Positions 7,465 through 14,498 of a stretch of 19,124 nt of DNA are shown piece by piece. Source of the stretch: Candidatus Segatella violae (GTDB lineage: Bacteria; Bacteroidota; Bacteroidia; Bacteroidales; Bacteroidaceae); contig DJSH01000043.1 of NCBI GenBank assembly GCA_002440225.1, positions 10,889 to 30,012 of the forward strand. Reading direction: 5' to 3'. Position 1 is the first letter of the stretch. Each line of letters begins with the position of its first letter. The position numbers and the translations under genes were made by a program. The notes beneath the pieces are model-generated. The model had not been told where the DNA came from. It saw only the letters and a program-made list of their open reading frames with translations, and ran no database searches.

Positions 7465-7496
7465 TTTGGTAGTGGAGAAAAAATCCACTACCTTTG
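7465..7496 (+). promoter_or_regulatory. tRNA-Gln promoter, best Bacteroidota-type promoter in the window
   Basis: TTTG at 7465-7468, a 20-nt spacer and TACCTTTG at 7489-7496 match the -33/-7 consensus exactly. Transcription would start near 7503, just ahead of the mature tRNA end at 7510. The spacer is occupied by a perfect inverted repeat, listed separately. Confidence 0.85.
7468..7492. repeat. 9-bp perfect inverted repeat filling the tRNA-Gln promoter spacer
   Basis: GGTAGTGGA (7468-7476) and TCCACTACC (7484-7492) form a perfect 9-bp stem around a 7-nt purine loop (GAAAAAA). The left arm shares its first base with the -33 TTTG, and the right arm includes the first four bases of the -7 box. 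As RNA it would be a stable hairpin 75 nt after the tyrS stop followed by a T-rich run, so it may end tyrS transcripts. As DNA it could be an operator. Confidence 0.75.
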
Positions 7497-7509
7497 CATT
7501 TGGTTTGAT

Positions 7510-7580
7510 TGTCCTATGGTGTAATGGTAGCACTACAGTTTTTGGTTCTGTCAGTGGTGGTTCGAATCCGCCTGGGACAA
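7510..7580 (+). tRNA. tRNA-Gln (anticodon TTG)
   Basis: A full 71-nt cloverleaf can be drawn. The acceptor stem is 7510-7516 with 7573-7579 (one G-T pair) and the discriminator is A7580; the 3' CCA is not encoded. The D stem is 7519-7521/7531-7533. The anticodon stem is 7535-7539/7547-7551 with TTG at 7542-7544, and the T arm is 7556-7560/7568-7572 with loop TTCGAAT. The innermost anticodon-stem pair is T-T (positions 31 and 39), a mild oddity. It is a single-gene unit between its own promoter and terminator. Confidence 0.96.
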
Positions 7581-7592
7581 CATATCGCAAAT

Positions 7593-7633
7593 AACCCTTC
7601 AAGTCTTTATGGATTTGGAGGGTTGTTTTGTTT
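7593..7633 (+). terminator. Intrinsic terminator of tRNA-Gln
   Basis: 7593-7606 pairs with 7611-7624 as a 14-bp stem with several G-T pairs and a 4-nt loop. The outer AACCCT/AGGGTT is perfect. It is followed by the T-rich GTTTTGTTT (7625-7633). It begins 13 nt after the mature tRNA end. Confidence 0.85.
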
Positions 7634-7724
7634 ATATATCTATAGTTTTATATATTATATATAATTGAGGTAAGTGTAATAAGTTCGGTTTACATCGGAT
7701 TGAATAAAGACAATATTTTCGAGT

Positions 7725-8285
7725 ATGCAAGAGATAGACTTGGTGTTCCAACAATATTATCGTCCACTATGTCTTTATGCCACCCATTATCTGCATGATG
7801 TGGATGAGGCGGAAGATGTTGTGCAGGATTGCTTTGTCCGCTTGCTACAAAGAGGGATGGAAGCTAATGATGCCTCCTCGAGAATTCAATCTGTCTCATT
7901 TCCTCAGCATCTTAAATCATTCTTGTATACTTCGGTGCGTAATGCTTGCATCGACCATCTGCGCCGTCAATCCCCTATAGCAACAGATGTCTCACCTACT
8001 GACTTGAGCGGTGAGATAACGGATGAACAAGCCCAAGACAGTTCTTTCCATGAGGCGGAATTATGGACAGCGATAGAACAATTGCCGGATAGATGCCGTG
8101 AAATATTCTTGATGAGCAAGCGAGATGGCATGACTTATCGGGAAATTGCCGAGGAATTGGATTTGTCGGAAAAGACCGTGGAACACCAGATTTCCAAGGC
8201 CTTGAAGACCTTGCGAGGCAAGAAAGATGACTTTTTTGCAGATTTTTTCTATATTTTGCCTTTCCTGAATGGGGGTATTCTGTAA
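7725..8285 (+). CDS. ECF-type RNA polymerase sigma-70 factor (FecI-like)
   Basis: This 186-aa protein is an extracytoplasmic-function sigma factor of the Bacteroidota FecI-like group. It should direct RNA polymerase to a small set of promoters when released by its anti-sigma partner. Region 2 spans about 7-82 (DEAEDVVQDCFVRLL 27-41, SFLYTSVRNACIDHLRR 65-81) and region 4 about 112-165 (AIEQLPDRCREIFLM 116-130, then the helix-turn-helix MTYREIAEELDLSEKTVEHQ 136-155). The last 19 residues form a hydrophobic, Phe-rich tail. Unusually, the next gene is the receptor, not FecR; the only FecR gene nearby is the last of this cluster. A short AT-rich run at about 7630-7670 precedes it; no convincing housekeeping promoter is visible. 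Confidence 0.93.
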   Translation: MQEIDLVFQQYYRPLCLYATHYLHDVDEAEDVVQDCFVRLLQRGMEANDASSRIQSVSFPQHLKSFLYTSVRNACIDHLRRQSPIATDVSPTDLSGEITDEQAQDSSFHEAELWTAIEQLPDRCREIFLMSKRDGMTYREIAEELDLSEKTVEHQISKALKTLRGKKDDFFADFFYILPFLNGGIL

Positions 8286-8367
8286 TTTGTGCGTTATAGC
8301 CATAAAAGACAAGAAGAAATAAGGACATATAACAAACAAAATAAACAGATATAATAAAAGTTCAGTT

Positions 8368-11139
8368 ATGAAAGGTAAAACGATAATCATAGCACTTTCG
8401 TTTTTGACGTTGCCAGTCCTTGCCCATGTTCCAACAATGGGAACATTCGGCAAGGCAGACGTGAATGGTGATGTGGGTAGTATGGGCACCAAGGTGGTAG
8501 CAGAAGCTTCCACCACCATTCGCCAACAGATGGACTGGTTGCACAAGACCAAGAAAGTCAACTTCGTGTATGATTCTTCGCTCGACGCCGAACTCAATGG
8601 CAAGTACAGCGGTCCTAATATCCAACATCTTTCAGTGAGGAAAGCACTGAAAGCACTTTTTGAGAAAACTCATATTCTATATACTGTTAATGCGAACTAT
8701 GTGATATTGAAGCGAAAACAAATGCAACAACAAATATCTACATCCCAGACAAATAGCAATCACAAAGTTCAGCAGGTTCAGCGTCGCCACACTCTCAGCG
8801 GATATGTCCGTGATGAGGGTGGCGAGTCGCTGATCAATGCCACCATCTATGATTTGACGGATGGCATCGGCACAACGACCAATGAGTATGGTTTCTTTTC
8901 CATCACCTTGCCAGAAGGTGAGCATCAGCTCCGATTCTCGTATGTAGGTTATGCCGACCAGGTGGAAAAGTTGAAGATCTCTAAAGATATCCATTATAAC
9001 ATGTCGCTGAAAGCCGATGGAAAACTTCCTGAGGTCGTGGTGGATGGCGACTTGAATTCGCCGCTTCTCACCACGCAGACAGGCAAGCGTTCTTTCTCCA
9101 ACAAGGACATCAAGACCGAGTTCTCCCTGATGTCATCTCCTGATGTGGTGAAGACTTTGCAGCGAGTGAGCGGTGTGGCAGAGGGGCAAGAACTGGCGAG
9201 CGGTCTCTATGTGCATGGAGGCAATGGCGATGAGAACTTGTTTCTGATAGACGGTACGCCCCTTTATGATACCAACCATGCCCTCGGACTCTTCTCCAGT
9301 TTCAATGCCGATGTGGTGAAGAATGTAGATTTCTACAAGAGCGGTTTCCCCGCGAGATATGGTGGAAGGCTTTCTTCTGTGGTGGATGTGCGCACAGCCG
9401 ATGGCGACTTGAATCACTTCCATGGGGCTTATCGTATCGGTTTGCTCGATGCCAGCTTGCAATTTGAGGGTCCTATCATCAAAGGCAAGACTTCTTATAA
9501 TATAGGTATGCGTCGCTCATGGATGGACTTGTTGTCCCGTCCATTGACCAAGGCATTTTCAGAAAAAGATGATAAACTTTCCATTGGTTACTACTTCATG
9601 GACTTGAATGCCAAGGTAACGCATCGCTTTAGCAATCGCTCGAAGATAGACCTCAGTATCTATCACGGTAAGGATAGTTGGGATGTGAAGCAAGATTTGA
9701 ATGACAGTAAGTCGGAGGGATATCAAGAAGGAAATTCATACGATAGAGAAATCACAAAGTCGCAATTGGATTGGGGTAACTTCAATGTGGCCTTGAACTG
9801 GAATTATCTCTTCTCGCCAAAACTCTTCTCAAACTTTACGGCAGTGTATTCCCACAACCGTTCCAAACTATATTCCTTGGACGATGACCGTAATATTTAT
9901 CCACAAACTCATAAGGAAGAAGTTTGGGAGCACTTGGAACATGGATATACTTCTACCATCAATGACGTAGGTTATCGCACGGCTTTTGATTTTCGACCGA
10001 ATCCTCACCACCATATTCGCTTCGGTCATGATTATATGCTGCATCTCTTCCGTCCGCAGACCGCCATGCAGTTGGACTATGCTGGGAATGGCGATGCCAA
10101 GATGGATACTATCAGCGTGAATAGCAGCAATCGCCATGTGGCGCATGAATGGTCTGCTTATGCAGAGGATGAAATCGTACTCAATGACAAATGGAGTCTG
10201 AATGCAGGCTTCAATATGGGAATGTTTCACATCAGTGGCAAGAACTTCTTCAGCTTCGACCCTCGCTTCGCCCTGAAATATCAATTGAGCAACGAAGTCT
10301 CTGTGAAGGCATCTTTTACGCAGATGAGTCAGTACGTGCATAAAATTTCGAATAGTTATTTGTCTTTGCCTACTGATTATTGGGTGCCAACAACCAAGAG
10401 TCTGAAACCGATGCGTTCTTACCAGATAGCAGCCGGAGTCTATGCGCAGCCCAATCGGCACTGGAATCTCTCGCTCGAGGGCTATTATAAATGGTCAAAG
10501 CATCTGCTACAATATAGTAGCTGGGTAGGCATCGAACCGCCGGCGGAAAACTGGGATGCATTGGTGATGGATGGAAAAGGATTGTTCTATGGTATAGAGG
10601 CAGATGCCACTTATCGCACGGAACATCTTACGCTGAGTGGCTCCTATACCCTCTCTTGGAATAAGCGAAAATATGAGGACTTCTATCCCGATTGGTATTA
10701 CGACAAGTTTGACAACCGCCATAAGCTGAACCTCTCCTTGCGATATGAGTTCAATAAAAAGGTGAGCTGCTTTGCCGTCTGGAACTATCATACGGGCAAT
10801 CATGCCACCGTGCCAACCCAGTTGGCGGCATTGCCTGGTTTGCCAGATGGAAATGGGAAGTATCTTTATAGTTGGTGGGGGAGTGACTCTTACGTCTATG
10901 CCATCCCGAATAATCTGACGCTTCCCGCTTATCATCGTCTTGACTTAGGCTTTGATTTCCGTCATGTCACCAAGCATGGGCATGAGCGCATCTGGAACTT
11001 GAGCGTCTATAATGCTTATTGCCACTTGAACTCGATGTATGTGAAGGTTGATTTTGATGAGAAAACACAACGATTCAAAGCTAAGAACAAAGGATTTATT
11101 CCTATCATTCCTTCGTTTAGCTATACCATCAAGTTTTAA
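8368..11139 (+). CDS. TonB-dependent outer-membrane receptor/transducer with N-terminal STN domain
   Basis: This 923-aa outer-membrane receptor imports an unknown ligand using TonB energy and probably senses it. Order of parts: signal peptide (about 1-19); STN signalling domain (about 50-115; IRQQMDWLHKTKKVNFVYD and LSVRKALKALFEKT); a carboxypeptidase-D regulatory-like beta domain (141-216; LSGYVRDEGGESLINATIYD); a plug (about 232-345; SSPDVVKTLQRVSGVAEG, YVHGGNGDENLFLIDGTPLY, GFPARYGGRLSSVVDVRT); then a beta-barrel ending in Phe (SFSYTIKF). The STN domain marks it as the receiver arm of sigma/FecR signalling. There is no SusD partner, so a glycan SusCD system is unlikely; a DUF4249 lipoprotein follows instead. 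The 82-bp upstream gap is where a sigma-dependent promoter might lie. Confidence 0.93.
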   Translation: MKGKTIIIALSFLTLPVLAHVPTMGTFGKADVNGDVGSMGTKVVAEASTTIRQQMDWLHKTKKVNFVYDSSLDAELNGKYSGPNIQHLSVRKALKALFEKTHILYTVNANYVILKRKQMQQQISTSQTNSNHKVQQVQRRHTLSGYVRDEGGESLINATIYDLTDGIGTTTNEYGFFSITLPEGEHQLRFSYVGYADQVEKLKISKDIHYNMSLKADGKLPEVVVDGDLNSPLLTTQTGKRSFSNKDIKTEFSLMSSPDVVKTLQRVSGVAEGQELASGLYVHGGNGDENLFLIDGTPLYDTNHALGLFSSFNADVVKNVDFYKSGFPARYGGRLSSVVDVRTADGDLNHFHGAYRIGLLDASLQFEGPIIKGKTSYNIGMRRSWMDLLSRPLTKAFSEKDDKLSIGYYFMDLNAKVTHRFSNRSKIDLSIYHGKDSWDVKQDLNDSKSEGYQEGNSYDREITKSQLDWGNFNVALNWNYLFSPKLFSNFTAVYSHNRSKLYSLDDDRNIYPQTHKEEVWEHLEHGYTSTINDVGYRTAFDFRPNPHHHIRFGHDYMLHLFRPQTAMQLDYAGNGDAKMDTISVNSSNRHVAHEWSAYAEDEIVLNDKWSLNAGFNMGMFHISGKNFFSFDPRFALKYQLSNEVSVKASFTQMSQYVHKISNSYLSLPTDYWVPTTKSLKPMRSYQIAAGVYAQPNRHWNLSLEGYYKWSKHLLQYSSWVGIEPPAENWDALVMDGKGLFYGIEADATYRTEHLTLSGSYTLSWNKRKYEDFYPDWYYDKFDNRHKLNLSLRYEFNKKVSCFAVWNYHTGNHATVPTQLAALPGLPDGNGKYLYSWWGSDSYVYAIPNNLTLPAYHRLDLGFDFRHVTKHGHERIWNLSVYNAYCHLNSMYVKVDFDEKTQRFKAKNKGFIPIIPSFSYTIKF

Positions 11140-11198
11140 GTTGAGGCGTAGAATTCTAAGAGCAGGAGTGTTGGTATGAGGCAGATAATGGTTTACTA

Positions 11199-12302
11199 AT
11201 GATAAAACGATATATAGGAATGAAAGATAGAATATATAATGATATATGGATGCGTCTTGGCATTTTGATGAATTGGGGGCTTTGCTTGATGTTTAGTCTC
11301 TTGTTCCTTTCTTCGTGCAAAGATGATTTTGATGTAGATAAGCTACAAGATACTCCTCGGTTGGTTGTTTATTGTTTTCCGACGGAAGGAGACACCACTT
11401 TGATAGCAGTAACCAGGAGCTTTCCTGTCGCATCGTTCAAGGGAGATATAAAAGTACAATCTCAACAGACGGTGAATGCTCGTATCATATATAAGGTGAA
11501 TGATGTGGAATATCCAGTAAAGCGTATTGAAAATCTACAAGAAGCTCGTCTCTTCTCAACCAATACATCAGAAACATATCTTTCCCGATTTGTGGGACAA
11601 TATTATGTGGTAGGCAGACAGAAAGCTGGCGACAACATCGATGTGCAGGTTTCTGCTGATGGCTATTCTTCGGTTTCTGCATCTACCTACATCCCCAATC
11701 GAGTGAATATTCAGATGGGTGAAGTTCGCTTTGACGAGAAAAGTTCAGATGCCGATTCGTATTCGAGAGTGGACAAGATTGCGGCGACTTTCCAAGATGA
11801 TGCCTCTACTCAGGATTATTATTCGGTGATGGTGAAACTACGCCAGATGGAAGGAACTAATCGTGATAGTTTGTCATGGGTTACTCGTGCTATCGAATTA
11901 TCAACGGTGGGCGAACCGCTGCTGAATAAGAAAACGAAGTTGAACGATGATTTCGGATTTGATGATTATACGTTCTTTGGAAATTCATATATATTCGACG
12001 ACCGTACCATCAATGGCCTATCTTATACCTTGCATTTGGAAGCACTCAGTGCTTATATGCACGCTGGTGAATATGATGATCGGGGAACATGGGATAAGGT
12101 GTTTGGCTATGACTATATAGTGGAATTGTATAAAATGACCCCTGAGTATTACCGTTTCTTGAAGAGTATCAATGATGCACAGAGTAATGACTGGGCTGAT
12201 GCGGGCTTGATGCAGGTTGCGCCTACTTACTCGAACGTGAAAGGTGGTTTCGGCATCGTGGCAGGTTACAATGCTAGTATTTCTTCTAGGCATTTTGACT
12301 GA
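11199..12302 (+). CDS. DUF4249 family lipoprotein, receptor partner of unknown role
   Basis: I assign this 367-aa protein to DUF4249, a Bacteroidota family commonly encoded beside TonB receptors. It has a type II signal with lipobox LFLSSC and lipidated Cys40. The acidic KDDFD that follows favours outer-membrane sorting, possibly surface exposure. The segment LVVYCFPTEGDTTLIAVTRS (55-74) is typical of the family's start. From the first ATG the signal is long (39 aa); ATG at 11250 (MRLGILMNW) would give a more normal 22-residue signal, so the true start may be there. It is 59 nt after the receptor gene. By position it could be an accessory lid or ligand-binding subunit, analogous to SusD in placement only. 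Confidence 0.8.
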   Translation: MIKRYIGMKDRIYNDIWMRLGILMNWGLCLMFSLLFLSSCKDDFDVDKLQDTPRLVVYCFPTEGDTTLIAVTRSFPVASFKGDIKVQSQQTVNARIIYKVNDVEYPVKRIENLQEARLFSTNTSETYLSRFVGQYYVVGRQKAGDNIDVQVSADGYSSVSASTYIPNRVNIQMGEVRFDEKSSDADSYSRVDKIAATFQDDASTQDYYSVMVKLRQMEGTNRDSLSWVTRAIELSTVGEPLLNKKTKLNDDFGFDDYTFFGNSYIFDDRTINGLSYTLHLEALSAYMHAGEYDDRGTWDKVFGYDYIVELYKMTPEYYRFLKSINDAQSNDWADAGLMQVAPTYSNVKGGFGIVAGYNASISSRHFD

Positions 12303-12340
12303 TTCGTAAGGGTAAATATTGTATATACGAACTAAGAAAG

Positions 12341-13108
12341 ATGAATATGAAAAAATGTCTTTTAACAGTCTTAGGAATCTTGTGTCTTGCCAGCAATGGT
12401 AAGGCACAGGATTCTCTTACGTTTGAGCAGCGTGTGGATATGATAAATCGTATGAAACGAAAGCAAGATAGCAAGCTGTTGCGTTTTACAGCTGGAATAA
12501 CGGGAGGTTTATGTGATAGCAATGAGGATAGCTATATGGTGGAGATTACTGCTGCATATTATCCCCTTACCTATGCAGGATTTTCTTTCGGTATCGAATG
12601 GAATGACAATCATGGTGATAAGCCTTTGATTGAAAAATATGAGGATTACGAATATGACCCAAAGAGAATCATTCAGATTAACTTGAATCCTAGTTTGGCT
12701 TTCCGTACCCCAACCTTATGGCTGAACAAACGCCATTCCTCAGGCTTGATGCTGCATTGTGACCCAGGACTTGCCATGTCGCTCTTGCGGAATGATAGGG
12801 TAACTTTTGATGAGGCAAAGGATGCTCATGGGGTTGGTCATCCTGTTACTTTTGAGGATGTAGCCCGTGGTAATGTGGTTACTCGTTCGGTGAGAAATCA
12901 TGGCGGCAAGTGGCTCTTTTGGCGAGTGAAGTCGGCTGTGACTTTCCGAAGTGGTGATGTATTCCTGTCTTTGGGATGGGTGACAAGCAACTATAATATT
13001 GAATATTGCCGCAATAATATCCGATATACAAACGGCAGGAGATATAGCGGAATTGAGAAGTTTAAGCATACCAATACCATCTTTGCATCCATTACGGGGC
13101 AATTTTGA
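12341..13108 (+). CDS. Exported 255-aa protein of unknown function, possibly a small outer-membrane barrel
   Basis: I do not recognise this protein. It has a signal peptide (MKKCLLTVLGILCLASNGKAQ, cleavage near 22-23, no lipobox). After about residue 45 it alternates polar and hydrophobic residues with many Tyr, Trp and Phe (FTAGITGG, MVEITAAYYPLTYAGFSFGIEW, KSAVTFRSGDVFLSLGW). It ends in ITGQF, a terminal Phe as in beta-barrel outer-membrane proteins. The start may be the second ATG (12347), which leaves MKKC. It lies 38 nt after the DUF4249 gene, inside the signalling locus, and has no reading-frame damage. A role as receptor partner or outer-membrane accessory is inference from position. 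Confidence 0.75.
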   Translation: MNMKKCLLTVLGILCLASNGKAQDSLTFEQRVDMINRMKRKQDSKLLRFTAGITGGLCDSNEDSYMVEITAAYYPLTYAGFSFGIEWNDNHGDKPLIEKYEDYEYDPKRIIQINLNPSLAFRTPTLWLNKRHSSGLMLHCDPGLAMSLLRNDRVTFDEAKDAHGVGHPVTFEDVARGNVVTRSVRNHGGKWLFWRVKSAVTFRSGDVFLSLGWVTSNYNIEYCRNNIRYTNGRRYSGIEKFKHTNTIFASITGQF

Positions 13109-13201
13109 AGAATGCGTTGTTTCTCTTCAATAGGAAACAAACTTGTCGTATCATAAAGATTGCAGAAATCGTATCGTATAGTAAGAAGGAAAGAATATAA
13201 T

Positions 13202-13209
13202 AAGGAGGT
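13202..13209 (+). promoter_or_regulatory. Full consensus Shine-Dalgarno before the FecR gene
   Basis: AAGGAGGT matches the 16S anti-Shine-Dalgarno over 8 contiguous bases, 7 nt (counted from the last G) before the ATG at 13216. Most other starts in this window have no such site, in line with the known low use of Shine-Dalgarno pairing in Bacteroidota. It also fixes the FecR start. Confidence 0.85.
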
Positions 13210-13215
13210 AACAAA

Positions 13216-14061
13216 ATGAAAACAAACAAAAACGAACAAGATTTTGTGCTCCGATATTTTCAATCGGGCAAGTTGAACACCATGGCTGCCTTGCGGAAAG
13301 TCAAGGATAGAGTGAAAGAAGGCTCTTGTGGTAAATCGCAAGATGCAACTTCTGCTCTGGAACTTATCTCGATTTCTCAAGCAAACCGCACTCGTCGTTT
13401 GAGATGGATAGCCGTTGCAGCTTCCTTGCTGGTGCTCTTGACTGTAGGGGCTTATACGCTCTTGATGCCAAGAACGATAGTCTTGAAGTCAGAGGGACAA
13501 GTCGTGGCATACAATCTGCCAGATGGTACCCATGTCACACTCTCTCCCTATTCTTCCCTTTCCTATTCGGAGGATGATTGCAGAAAGGTGGAGATGAAAG
13601 GTTGCGTCTATTATCAAGTGAAGCACGATGAGCAGCATCCTTTTGATGTAACTGGCGAACGAGGGCATGTGTGGGTGCTGGGTACGCAGTTTATGGTAGA
13701 TGAAAGAACGGATGCGCCCGAGGTGATGGTAACGAGCGGAATGGTGATGTTCGCTGCCCGGGATGCAGCGAGTGGTGTCTTCTTGACCAAAGGCAAGCGG
13801 GCTAGGCTCTCGCAAGGGGCTGACAAGCCGCAACTGTTGGCAGATTATGATGTCAACGACGTGGCTTGGGCTACGCATCTTCTGCACTTCGTGAATGCAC
13901 CTTTGCAAGACGTGCTTGACGAACTGACCAAACTCTCAGGCAAGCAATATGTGGCATCTGACTATTCCAAGCGCTTGACAGGCGACTTCAATACCGATTC
14001 TTTGCCACAAGTACTGTCTGTAATAGAGGAAACATTAGGTATTAGCATCCACCAAAACTAG
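13216..14061 (+). CDS. FecR-type anti-sigma factor with DUF4974 domain
   Basis: This 281-aa inner-membrane protein should hold the ECF sigma factor in the cytoplasm and pass on the receptor's signal. It has a cytoplasmic N-terminus (1-60) with the FVLRYFQSGKLNTMAALRKV segment (11-30), one transmembrane helix (about 63-83), a periplasmic FecR domain (about 95-185; VVAYNLPDGTHVTLSPYSSL) and a C-terminal DUF4974 domain (about 221-281; FVNAPLQDVLDELTKLSGKQY). DUF4974 is related to STN and is the likely contact with the receptor's STN. Usually this gene follows the sigma gene directly; here three genes lie between. It has a 107-bp upstream gap and a perfect Shine-Dalgarno, so it may be expressed independently. 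Confidence 0.92.
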   Translation: MKTNKNEQDFVLRYFQSGKLNTMAALRKVKDRVKEGSCGKSQDATSALELISISQANRTRRLRWIAVAASLLVLLTVGAYTLLMPRTIVLKSEGQVVAYNLPDGTHVTLSPYSSLSYSEDDCRKVEMKGCVYYQVKHDEQHPFDVTGERGHVWVLGTQFMVDERTDAPEVMVTSGMVMFAARDAASGVFLTKGKRARLSQGADKPQLLADYDVNDVAWATHLLHFVNAPLQDVLDELTKLSGKQYVASDYSKRLTGDFNTDSLPQVLSVIEETLGISIHQN

Positions 14062-14136
14062 TCTTATCGTTTAATGGAACTGGTTTTAACGTTCAATGGA
14101 GTACGATCTAGTACCCGAAAGAACGTGTTTCGCAAG

Positions 14137-14180
14137 ATTGTTGACAGCTGCTGACAAGTCTACAAGCAGCTGTCAGCAAT
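14137..14180. repeat. 16-bp near-perfect inverted repeat (hairpin) after the FecR gene
   Basis: 14137-14152 pairs with 14165-14180 over 16 positions with one G-T pair, around a 12-nt loop. The core GACAGCTGCT/AGCAGCTGTC is perfect. The right arm is the first copy of the 22-bp tandem repeat, so the left arm can pair in alternative ways with the next copy. Confidence 0.75.
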
Positions 14181-14225
14181 TCTGCAAGCAGCTGTTTGCA
14201 ATTCTGCAAGCAGCAGTCAGCAGAT
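14160..14225. repeat. Three tandem copies of a 22-bp repeat
   Basis: The units are 14160-14181, 14182-14203 and 14204-14225, sharing the pattern CTGCAAGCAGCTGTCAGCAA. Units 1 and 2 agree at 19 of 22 positions, units 1 and 3 at 18 of 22. Units 1 and 2 contain the palindrome CAGCTG. Confidence 0.8.
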
Positions 14226-14272
14226 GTATGGAACAGCATCTTTCGGTTGTTAGAACTATATGCATGTGTCGT

Positions 14273-14318
14273 ATGAGCAGTATGTATAGATGTGTATGAA
14301 CAGTATGTATAGAAGTGT
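14273..14318. repeat. Two tandem copies of a 23-bp repeat
   Basis: The units are 14273-14295 and 14296-14318, 21 of 23 identical. The shared core is CAGTATGTATAGA. The flanks contain related ATGTGT/GTATG words, so the array may be an eroded longer one. Confidence 0.75.
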
Positions 14319-14443
14319 ATGGCCCTATATGTGAAATGGCGCAATAGGTAGAAGAATCGTTAGAAAGCGTATGCGAAATGAGAAAATAAGTAAAAAGGTT
14401 GCATCTTTCGTATTGATTTAGAGCAAGATTCAAAAATATTTTG

Positions 14444-14451
14444 TATCTTTG
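14444..14451 (+). promoter_or_regulatory. -7 promoter element of the SDR gene
   Basis: TATCTTTG is a match to TAnnTTTG. It lies 47 nt before the ATG at 14499. No clear TTTG occurs at the -33 distance; TTTA at 14417-14420 is a poor candidate with a 23-nt spacer. Confidence 0.6.
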
Positions 14452-14498
14452 CCACACAGAAGACAAAACAAATCAAACAATTAACAAAATACAAAAGT

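Larger units (their letters stand above)
14062..14498. other. 437-bp non-coding gap with two tandem repeats, a hairpin and a promoter
   Basis: No convincing gene lies here. Small open frames on both strands run through repeats whose 22- and 23-bp periods are not multiples of three. Contents in order: an imperfect direct repeat (GTTTAATGGA at 14069-14078, GTTCAATGGA at 14091-14100); a 16-bp hairpin; three 22-bp repeats; two 23-bp repeats; and the promoter of the next gene. No U-tract follows the hairpin, so it is not a standard terminator for the upstream locus. Confidence 0.7.

Noticed and set aside
7510..7580. tRNA-Gln as an integration site for the downstream accessory locus.
   Set aside because: I see no second copy of the tRNA 3' end further along the window and no integrase within the locus.
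11149..11158. 10-bp palindrome TAGAATTCTA after the receptor gene.
   Set aside because: It is too short, AT-rich, and not placed at a promoter or followed by a T-tract; chance is sufficient.
13117..13140. 7-bp inverted repeat TTGTTTC/GAAACAA in the gap before the FecR gene as a terminator.
   Set aside because: The stem is weak and AT-rich, with a 10-nt loop and no T-tract after it.
14096..14344. Short open frames on both strands in the repeat-rich gap, encoding Cys- and Gln-rich or His/Tyr/Thr-rich peptides.
   Set aside because: The frames run through 22- and 23-bp repeats that are not multiples of three, so the peptides would not repeat, and there is no plausible ribosome-binding or family support.
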